The notes under the pieces: model-generated
Databases searched by the model: none
What the model saw: only the letters and a program-made list of their open reading frames with translations
Told to the model about the DNA's origin: nothing
In this document: piece after piece, positions 7,451 to 12,723 of the stretch
How the letters are laid out: each line of letters opens with the position of its first letter
How positions within the stretch are numbered: position 1 is the stretch's first letter
Made by a program: the position numbers and the translations under genes
Source of the DNA: Alphaproteobacteria bacterium
GTDB taxonomy: Bacteria; Pseudomonadota; Alphaproteobacteria; Puniceispirillales; Puniceispirillaceae
DNA length: 12,723 nt
Direction: 5' to 3'
NCBI GenBank assembly: GCA_011524805.1
Contig: WTJO01000207.1
Span: 1 to 12,723 of the forward strand

Positions 7451-8890
7451 CTAGCGTTCCGGCCTGCCCGCCAGCCGCGTAGACTCCGGCCGGCTCTCAT
7501 GATAGCGCGGATTGGTGACGGCCAGCTTTGCCAGAATATATCTGGCCAGTTCTACTTGCAGTCCGGTATCCTCAACCGGCTGTTGCTGCTGTCTGATAGT
7601 GTCTATTTTCTGCATCAGCTCTAGGGTGTCATCTGGTGCGGCAGGCGCACTATTTATCCTGTTCAGCATGGCCTGCCCGTGGGCAATCATGGCAGATACG
7701 TAATTTTTTCGGCTACCCTCTGCCAGCCTGTCCAGCGCATCATGGCCAGCTTCTATTGCTGCCTCAATCGCCTGTATATATGTGGCTGGCATCTGATAAT
7801 GGGCAATACCATCTAACAGATCCATGGCTGTTATATCGGGGCTGGCAATTATCGCCAGAAGATTATATTCCATCTCGGCTGCAAGCGGAGCAGATAATGC
7901 CAGCTCAAGCGAGACCTCGCCCTTGCGGCATCTATCTGCCTGCTCAAGCGCAATCGCCGCCCATCTCAATTCGGCAAATATCTGCCAGTATCTGATGGTG
8001 GCTTTAGAGGGCATGGCAGGCGCAACAGACAGATAGCCCTGCGCAAAAGCAGAAAAACTGCCAAGCCCGCCTATCTCTGCCAGATCTTCGCCAAATCGCC
8101 AGCATCGCGCCGAAAGCCAGCCGATATCTTCAGCCGGCACGCTCCAGCCTGCAAATTCCCAGTCAAGCAGCGCTGTCAGGCGCCCGTCATGCACCAGAAA
8201 ATTGCCAGTTCTGAAATCTCTATGACATAGCCGGTAATCTGTATCCTGATGCCAGTCATCCAGATGCGAGACCAGCCAGTCATAGCCATATTCAAGCACC
8301 GGATGAACACCCCCCACCCTGTCCAGAATGGCGCGCACCTCAGCTAGTGCTGTGCTTTCTGCACTCTGGTGTGGCCGGCCAAGCCATGCAAGCGGCATCT
8401 CTTCTTCGGTAATCTGGTGCAGTCTGGCCATCTCTGCGCCAAGCTGTGTTACCAGCCTGTCTGAAAACTGAGCCTTATCAGGATGGCGGGTAAGTTTTCG
8501 TGCCTGGGCAATGCCCTCAACATATCCCATGATAAAAAAATCTTTGCCAAGCGGTGACGGCTGAGGGCTGAGGGCAATGATTCTGGGGATGGCAAGTTCT
8601 GTGTCTGCCAGTGCGACCAGCAATTCAGCTTCCTGTGTGCGCTGATGTGATATGCCAAGCGCAGAAGGTGCATCACATCGCAACACCCATTTATGCCTGC
8701 CAGCCAGCCGCCCGCCTTTTATCTCAATCTCCAGCAGCCAGTTTTGCTGTATGGCGCCACCTGAGAGTTTTTCAATATTATGCAGATTAATTCTGTCTGA
8801 AGCTGTTTGTGTTGCAAGCCAGCCAATAAAGGCCTCTGCCTGCTTTTGATCGCAAAACTGGCTGTCAACAAGCAGGGTGCTAGCTGTCAT
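7451..8890 (-). CDS. APH-fold phosphotransferase (LvaA/ACAD10-11 kinase type) with C-terminal LvaB/DUF6285-like domain
   Basis: A 479-residue cytoplasmic kinase-like protein. Residues about 20-345 form an aminoglycoside-phosphotransferase fold: the catalytic loop LCHRDFRTGNFLV carries D225 and N230, and the metal-binding LLDWEFAGW carries D243, followed by VPAEDIGWLSARCWRFG. This is the pattern of kinases paired with ACAD10/11-type dehydrogenases, which phosphorylate 4-hydroxyacyl-CoAs. After the usual end of the fold (AAEMEYNLLAII) a further 120 residues follow: TAMDLLDGIAHYQ, RKNYVSAMIAHGQAMLNR and the terminal LAKLAVTNPRY. These resemble the small LvaB/DUF6285 protein that is normally separate; that assignment is from memory of the family pattern. 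GGA ending 9 nt before ATG 8890 favours this start over ATG 8899, three codons earlier. It follows the acyl-CoA dehydrogenase by 31-40 nt in a likely operon. Confidence 0.8.
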   Translation of the reverse strand: MTASTLLVDSQFCDQKQAEAFIGWLATQTASDRINLHNIEKLSGGAIQQNWLLEIEIKGGRLAGRHKWVLRCDAPSALGISHQRTQEAELLVALADTELAIPRIIALSPQPSPLGKDFFIMGYVEGIAQARKLTRHPDKAQFSDRLVTQLGAEMARLHQITEEEMPLAWLGRPHQSAESTALAEVRAILDRVGGVHPVLEYGYDWLVSHLDDWHQDTDYRLCHRDFRTGNFLVHDGRLTALLDWEFAGWSVPAEDIGWLSARCWRFGEDLAEIGGLGSFSAFAQGYLSVAPAMPSKATIRYWQIFAELRWAAIALEQADRCRKGEVSLELALSAPLAAEMEYNLLAIIASPDITAMDLLDGIAHYQMPATYIQAIEAAIEAGHDALDRLAEGSRKNYVSAMIAHGQAMLNRINSAPAAPDDTLELMQKIDTIRQQQQPVEDTGLQVELARYILAKLAVTNPRYHESRPESTRLAGRPER

Positions 8891-8930
8891 AAGGAACATT
8901 CCAGCAGGCGCATTATGGGAGAGTAGCTAT

Positions 8931-10127
8931 CTATCCCCATTGCCAGAAATCACTTTTCTTATCAGCATAATGGCGGGCAAGCACCATCTTATGCACCTCG
9001 TCAGCGCCATCTACCAGCCGCGCCTGTCTGGCATAGCGATAAATCCATTCAAGCACCGTATCTTTCGAATAACCGAGTGCACCAGTGAGCTGGATAGCGG
9101 TATCTGCGGCCTTGTGAAGCGTCTCTGCAACATGGATTTTGGCTGACGAAATTTCGGCACGGGCAAAGCGCCCCTGATCAAGCTGATAGGCTGCCTGCAT
9201 CACCAGCAGCCTGCCTATATAAATATCATGTGCGAGCTCGCCCATCTTTATCTGGACTGATTCCCTGTCTGCCAGCCTGATGCCGAACCCTTCGCGTTTT
9301 TCGGTATAGTCTGCGGCAATTTCCATACAGCGCTTTGCTAGCCCAAGCCAGCGCATACAATGGGTCAGCCGAGCAGGTCCAAGGCGTATCTGTGTGACCT
9401 TCAGCCCGTCACCTACCTCAAGCAGTCTGTTTTCATCTGGAATCTCAAGCCCGTCAAATACCAGCTCGCAGTGCCCGCCATGCTCTTCTGGCCCCATTAT
9501 CGGAATCCGTCTTATGATGTCCCAGCCGGGCTGATCTTTATGAAATAAAAACGCACTCAGCCCCTTTCTGGAATCATCAGATGTTCTGGCAACAAGAATA
9601 AAATGGGCAGCCTCCTCGGCGCCTGTAATATACCATTTACGGCCAGATATCTTCCAGCTATTACCTGTCTTTGTTGCTTTAGTCAGCATCATTGAGGGGT
9701 CTGAGCCACTGCCCGGATGTGGCTCTGTCATTGCAAAGCTGGAGCGCACCTCACCTGAAATAATCGGGTCAAGAAACCATTCTTTTTGTGCGTCTGTGCC
9801 AATTTTGCTTAACAGATTGATATTGCCATCATCAGGGGCAGCACAATTCATAATCACAGGGCCGAAAATCGAGCGGTTGGCCTGTTCATACATCGCCGCC
9901 CAGCCCATGACGGGAAGACCCATCCCGCCTCTATCGACAGGTGCCTGAGGAGCCCATAGACCTTTTGCCTTTGCCTTGTCCCGCATCTGTGCCAGCAACT
10001 CAAGCGAGATATTTTCATGCGCATCATAATTATCGGAATCAGCTTCTAGCGGCAGAATTTCCTCATCTACAAATTGTGCTGTGCGTCTGGCAATATCGTC
10101 AATGTCTTGTGGAAGGGTAAAATCCAT
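8931..10127 (-). CDS. acyl-CoA dehydrogenase, ACAD10/ACAD11/LvaC type
   Basis: A complete 398-residue FAD enzyme. Visible acyl-CoA dehydrogenase parts are FAMTEPHPGSGSD (131-143), KWYITGA (164-170), the segment GPARLTHCMRWLGLA (250-264), QLTGALGYSKD (346-356) and LVDGADEVHKMVLAR (371-385). The RLTHCMR and DG.DEVH segments are marks of the ACAD10/11 group. In this group D373 stands where medium-chain enzymes have the catalytic Glu. LvaC and the ACAD11 dehydrogenase act on 4-phosphoacyl-CoA, removing phosphate and shifting the double bond toward a 3-hydroxyacyl-CoA precursor. The neighbouring APH kinase supports that role here, but a plain acyl-CoA dehydrogenation remains possible. It is the first gene of a minus-strand run and divergent from the SDR gene. 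The ribosome site is poor (TTGGGCACAG before ATG). Confidence 0.9.
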   Translation of the reverse strand: MDFTLPQDIDDIARRTAQFVDEEILPLEADSDNYDAHENISLELLAQMRDKAKAKGLWAPQAPVDRGGMGLPVMGWAAMYEQANRSIFGPVIMNCAAPDDGNINLLSKIGTDAQKEWFLDPIISGEVRSSFAMTEPHPGSGSDPSMMLTKATKTGNSWKISGRKWYITGAEEAAHFILVARTSDDSRKGLSAFLFHKDQPGWDIIRRIPIMGPEEHGGHCELVFDGLEIPDENRLLEVGDGLKVTQIRLGPARLTHCMRWLGLAKRCMEIAADYTEKREGFGIRLADRESVQIKMGELAHDIYIGRLLVMQAAYQLDQGRFARAEISSAKIHVAETLHKAADTAIQLTGALGYSKDTVLEWIYRYARQARLVDGADEVHKMVLARHYADKKSDFWQWG

Positions 10128-10334
10128 CTGTGCCCAAAGCCTCTGAATAATCGGTCTATTCGCGTCTATATGCTGATAATCTTCATGCTAGAGCCTACTG
10201 AAGTAGCACCAAAAAATCCAGATGAAGATCATTCTGCCCCCTCACCAACTTCATGATTGCATTGCCAGGCGGACTTCTTATAGCATTTAAGCTAGGGTAT
10301 TCTGCGCATATCAGACAGCAAAACAGGGCATGAG
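10128..10334. promoter_or_regulatory. divergent promoter region between acyl-CoA dehydrogenase and SDR
   Basis: A 207-nt gap that should drive two divergent units. It contains an 8-bp inverted repeat ATCTTCAT (10179-10186) / ATGAAGAT (10222-10229), with a near-palindrome CTACTGAAGTAG (10195-10206) between the arms and a further CTTCATG at 10249-10255. On plus, TTGCCA (10262-10267) and TTTAAG (10286-10291), 18 nt apart, are a weak promoter candidate for the SDR. The symmetric elements suggest a regulator binding site; this is inference. Confidence 0.35.
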
Positions 10335-11111
10335 ATGGATTTAGGATTAACAGGAAAATCAGTATTTATAACCGCAGGCGCAAATGGCATTGGCAGAGAG
10401 ATAGCCTTGCGATTCAGAGAAGAAGGCGCGTCTGTTGCGATTTGTGATATTGACGAGACCGCTATCGCCGAGCTAGGTGCGCTTGACCCCGAAATCAGAA
10501 CCAGCCTGTGTGATGTATCTGACAGCCGCAAGCTGGCAGACTGTATCAATCAGGCAGCCGAGGCGCAGGGCGGGCTTGACTGTCTGGTCAATAATGCCGG
10601 CATTGCCGGGCCAACGGCACGGCTAGAAGATATTGATGATGATAGCTGGCAGCACACAATTACCGTCTGTCTGTCTAGCCAGTTCTATGCCAGCAGAGCT
10701 GCCATCCCGCATCTTAAGCGAAGCACAGGCGGCTCGATTATCAATCTTTCTTCTGCGGCAGGGCGGTTTGGCTTTGCCATGCGAAGCCCCTATTCAGCCG
10801 CAAAATGGGGTGTTATCGGGCTTACAAAAACACTGGCCATAGAGCTGGGCGAAGAGGGTATCAGGGTAAATGCCATCCTGCCCGGCTTTGTTGCAGGTGA
10901 CAGGCAAAGACGCGTGATGGAAGCCAAATCACAACAGCGCGGCATCAGCTTTGAGGCCATAGAAGCTGAGGCATTTTCCTATAGCTCGGTTAAGGATTAT
11001 GTCACCGCCACCCATATCGCAGATCAATGCCTGTTTCTGGCAAGCGAGCGGGGGCGGATGATCTCAGGTCAGGCACTGGCCATTGATGGCGATACCAAAA
11101 TGCTGGCCTGA
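10335..11111 (+). CDS. short-chain dehydrogenase/reductase (classical SDR, sugar/polyol dehydrogenase-like)
   Basis: A 258-residue cytoplasmic NAD(P)-dependent oxidoreductase. Visible motifs are the cofactor loop TAGANGIG (13-20), acidic D38 in AICDID that favours NAD over NADP, NNAG (86-89), catalytic S140, Y153 and K157 in the segment from NLSS to PYSAAKWG, and the C-terminal ISGQALAIDGD. The fourth classical catalytic residue, an Asn in the V-N-L segment, appears as Cys112 (TVCLSSQF). The closest pattern I recall is the sugar-acid and polyol dehydrogenase type (2-keto-3-deoxy-sugar-acid, threitol or galactitol dehydrogenases). An LvaD-like 3-hydroxyacyl-CoA role is an alternative, given the divergent lva-like genes. 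ATG 10335 has AGGG 6 nt upstream. It is convergent with the DenD-like gene, 6 nt apart. Confidence 0.87.
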   Translation: MDLGLTGKSVFITAGANGIGREIALRFREEGASVAICDIDETAIAELGALDPEIRTSLCDVSDSRKLADCINQAAEAQGGLDCLVNNAGIAGPTARLEDIDDDSWQHTITVCLSSQFYASRAAIPHLKRSTGGSIINLSSAAGRFGFAMRSPYSAAKWGVIGLTKTLAIELGEEGIRVNAILPGFVAGDRQRRVMEAKSQQRGISFEAIEAEAFSYSSVKDYVTATHIADQCLFLASERGRMISGQALAIDGDTKMLA

Positions 11112-11117
11112 GGCTAA

Positions 11118-12095
11118 CTATTTGGGTAGATCATCTGCGATATAGACCTCGATAATCTCCTTGAATGAAGTTTCTGCCGAAAAGCCAAGAGACAACGCCC
11201 GCTGAGGGTCAAAATTACGCGGCCAGCCAGCCACGATATTTTTGATATGCTCATCTGGTTGTGGCTTAATCAGGCTGACTGCCTTCTCGCCTGCGACCTC
11301 GCGCAAGGCTTCAATCTGCTCTTCAACTGTGCAAGACAGCCCCGGCATATTCAGAGCGCGACGTGTGCCAAGCGCTGATTCATCAAGACCGGCCGCATGC
11401 ACCAGAAAATGCGCAGCAGAACGCGGCGAGGCATGCCAGTGCCGCACAGACGGATCAACAGGCAATATTGCTTCTACGCCATTAAGCGGTTCTCTGATGA
11501 TGCCAGAAAAAAAGCCTGACGCTGCCAGATTTGGTTTGCCCGGCCTCACACAGATTGTCGGGAATCTGATGGACATGCCGTCAATAAAGCCTTTGCGGGC
11601 ATAATCTGCCACCAGCATTTCAATACAGGCTTTTTGTGCCCCATAGGATGTCTGCGGGGCACATAAAAACTCATCATTGATTGCCTCGGGGAAAGGCGGG
11701 CCAAAGACAGCGATGGAAGAGGCAAAAATCACTTTCGGGCGGTAGCTGCCGCCAGACTGTTCATGTTGGGCACGCAAAGCTTCTAGCAATGCCCAGCCGC
11801 CGCGCATATTGATCGACCAGCCCTTATCGAATTTTTCTTCAGCCTCGCCAGATACGATTGAAGCCAGATGAAACACAATATCTGCCTGCAATCCGGCAAG
11901 CTGGTCTGTCTGTTCAGCAGAGGTAATATCTCCGCTAAGCAACACTACATTATCATGACCTTCGGGCGCCTGTGGAGTAACCACATCATGCAGATATAGC
12001 GTGTCATCTGCGGTTAGCAATTCTCTGTCAGCTATCAGCTTTTCAGTTAATTTGCGGCCGATCATGCCGGCACCACCTAAAATCAGAATCTTCAC
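11118..12095 (-). CDS. DenD-like NAD-dependent epimerase/dehydratase family dehydrogenase (D-erythronate dehydrogenase type)
   Basis: A 325-residue cytoplasmic extended-SDR enzyme. It shows GGAGMIG (7-13) for NAD binding, HLASIVSGEAEEKFDKGWSIN (76-96), the catalytic SS at 126-127 with Y151 and K155 in the YGAQK motif, FPTICVRPGKPN (178-189), SGIIREPLNG and a C-terminal GWPRNFD.QRALSLGF. This whole set is typical of the DenD family, whose characterised members oxidise D-erythronate at C4 to the 3-oxo-tetronate precursor. The expected partners (OtnK kinase, OtnC decarboxylase, OtnI isomerase) are not in the window, so the true substrate may be another sugar acid. The start is GTG at 12095, chosen because AGGGGAG lies 6 nt upstream and the Rossmann strand MKILILGGAG begins there. 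It is divergent from the sugar-acid dehydratase. Confidence 0.85.
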   Translation of the reverse strand: MKILILGGAGMIGRKLTEKLIADRELLTADDTLYLHDVVTPQAPEGHDNVVLLSGDITSAEQTDQLAGLQADIVFHLASIVSGEAEEKFDKGWSINMRGGWALLEALRAQHEQSGGSYRPKVIFASSIAVFGPPFPEAINDEFLCAPQTSYGAQKACIEMLVADYARKGFIDGMSIRFPTICVRPGKPNLAASGFFSGIIREPLNGVEAILPVDPSVRHWHASPRSAAHFLVHAAGLDESALGTRRALNMPGLSCTVEEQIEALREVAGEKAVSLIKPQPDEHIKNIVAGWPRNFDPQRALSLGFSAETSFKEIIEVYIADDLPK

Positions 12096-12403
12096 TTTTG
12101 GCTCCCCTATTTGATACTCTGGGCTGTGATATGGCGGCCAGCCCTACTAGCTAAAAACACGCTAAACCAGCCGCCAGGAATAGCTGTTTTTTATGTCGTA
12201 ACATGATGTGCAGAGATACGTTCTCATGAACAGAGTAATATGGTCAAATTGGCATAATCTGTCAAATCTTAGCTTTACATATCCCTATCTTTGCTCCTAC
12301 TCTGTGAAGGATCATTTAATGGCAATTATGTGTTTTCTGTCTAGCATTTTGGCGCCGGCCAGAGAACAGTGTCAGGGTGAATAAAAGAAGAGGTAAATAA
12401 AAA
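12096..12403. promoter_or_regulatory. 308-nt divergent intergenic region between DenD-like gene and sugar-acid dehydratase
   Basis: No long gene is visible. Features seen are an inverted repeat GGGCTG (12121-12126) / CAGCCC (12139-12144), an overlapping one TGGCGGC (12132-12138) / GCCGCCA (12170-12176), a GTTC-TCAT-GAAC palindrome at 12220-12231, and a direct repeat GTCAAAT at 12243-12249 and 12261-12267, 18 nt apart. A weak plus-strand promoter candidate is TTTACA (12274-12279) with TACTCT (12298-12303). A 21-codon ORF follows and is listed separately. The stretch probably holds both promoters and an operator for a sugar-acid responsive regulator; this is inference. Confidence 0.4.
12319..12384 (+). 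CDS. possible 21-codon leader ORF upstream of the dehydratase
   Basis: ATG at 12319 is preceded by AAGGA (12307-12311) at a 7-nt spacing, a better ribosome site than that of the dehydratase. It encodes MAIMCFLSSILAPAREQ plus four residues and stops at TAA 12382-12384, 19 nt before the dehydratase ATG. The N-terminal half is hydrophobic. It may be a leader peptide or a translational-coupling ORF, or chance. I recognise no family. Confidence 0.25.
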   Translation: MAIMCFLSSILAPAREQCQGE

Positions 12404-12723
12404 ATGACAAAAAAGGTAAAACCACAGCAGTTACGCTCACGTCACTGGTTTCTGAACCCTGATGATCCTGAAATGACAGCGTTATATACAGAACGCTATC
12501 TGAATTATGGTCTTACTGCAGATGAGTTGCGTTCAGGCAAGCCAATTATCGGCATTGCCCAGACAGGTTCAGACCTGTCGCCCTGTAACAGGCATCATAT
12601 CGAGCTAACCAAACGTGTGCGTGATGGCATTATCGCGGCAGGTGGTGTGCCGATGGAAATACCTGTGCATCCTATTCAGGAAACAGGCAAACGCCCCACC
12701 GCCATGCTGGACAGAAATCTGGC
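12404..12723 (+). CDS. IlvD/Edd family sugar-acid dehydratase, N-terminal fragment (cut by window edge)
   Basis: The first 106 codons of a roughly 580-600 residue enzyme are visible. Family marks are RSRHWFLNPDDPEMTALYTE (11-30), ERYLNYGLT, IIGIAQTGSDLSPCNRHH with C61 as the first iron-sulfur cluster ligand, and PVHPIQETGKRPTAMLDRNL. This pattern is that of the IlvD/Edd dehydratases acting on sugar acids such as arabinonate or xylonate rather than the branched-chain amino-acid enzyme IlvD. They remove water from C2-C3 to give a 2-keto-3-deoxy sugar acid, using an Fe-S cluster and Mg. ATG 12404 has AGAGG 10 nt upstream, rather far. The KDG kinase at the left of the window could use a related product, but the two are not co-transcribed here. 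Confidence 0.86.
   Translation, partial: MTKKVKPQQLRSRHWFLNPDDPEMTALYTERYLNYGLTADELRSGKPIIGIAQTGSDLSPCNRHHIELTKRVRDGIIAAGGVPMEIPVHPIQETGKRPTAMLDRNL

Noticed and set aside
7447..7500. 18-residue N-terminal extension of the LysE-family protein from ATG 7500
   Set aside because: It is arginine-rich, lies wholly within the kinase 3' end, and would precede an otherwise normal transporter N-terminus.
10170..10256. Short plus-strand frame of 28 codons in the acyl-CoA dehydrogenase/SDR gap, ending in a Pro/Glu-rich tail
   Set aside because: There is no ribosome site before either ATG, no recognisable family, and it overlaps the symmetric regulatory-looking elements.

Overview
The window looks like a piece of a marine-type alphaproteobacterial chromosome. 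GC content is moderate by eye (about half), intergenic gaps are very short, and the gene families are typical of metabolically versatile Alphaproteobacteria: GMC oxidoreductase, PfkB sugar-acid kinase, DenD-type dehydrogenase, IlvD/Edd sugar-acid dehydratase and ACAD10/11-type acyl-CoA dehydrogenase. A SAR116-like bacterium would fit, but this is a guess from gene style, not from a phylogenetic marker. I see no rRNA, tRNA, CRISPR, phage or insertion-sequence features.

Layout. (1) 1-267, minus: the N-terminal end of an acyl-CoA dehydrogenase cut by the window edge. (2) 531-1442, plus: a 2-keto-3-deoxygluconate kinase, preceded by a region with a perfect 14-bp palindrome and matching half-sites. 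(3) 1443-4116, minus: a two-gene unit, GMC oxidoreductase then a membrane sterol-desaturase/fatty-acid-hydroxylase family protein. Its last stop codon directly abuts the kinase stop. (4) 4289-5212, plus: a ketopantoate-reductase family enzyme, divergent from the GMC gene and preceded by an 8-bp perfect hairpin next to its ribosome site. (5) 5224-10127, minus: a possible four-gene unit transcribed in the order acyl-CoA dehydrogenase (ACAD10/11 type), APH-fold kinase with an extra C-terminal domain, LysE-family exporter, aldehyde dehydrogenase. (6) 10335-11111, plus: a classical short-chain dehydrogenase, divergent from the acyl-CoA dehydrogenase. (7) 11118-12095, minus: a DenD-like (D-erythronate dehydrogenase family) enzyme. 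(8) 12404-12723, plus: the N-terminal third or less of an IlvD/Edd-family sugar-acid dehydratase, cut by the window edge.

How the genes may work together. The most interesting unit is the acyl-CoA dehydrogenase plus APH kinase pair. In the levulinate (lva) pathway and in mammalian ACAD10/ACAD11, such a pair phosphorylates the 4-hydroxyl of a 4-hydroxyacyl-CoA and then eliminates phosphate, feeding the product into beta-oxidation. Here the kinase carries a C-terminal domain that resembles the small LvaB/DUF6285 partner, so LvaA and LvaB appear fused in one chain. The right edge (DenD-like enzyme, SDR, sugar-acid dehydratase) and the left-hand KDG kinase point to catabolism of sugar acids, although they are not one operon in this window. 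The GMC oxidoreductase and the sterol-desaturase family protein are probably co-transcribed and may act on a common hydrophobic alcohol or lipid.

The window has three convergent pairs with gaps of 0, 11 and 6 nt, so transcription of opposing genes must end inside neighbouring coding sequence or at weak stem structures.
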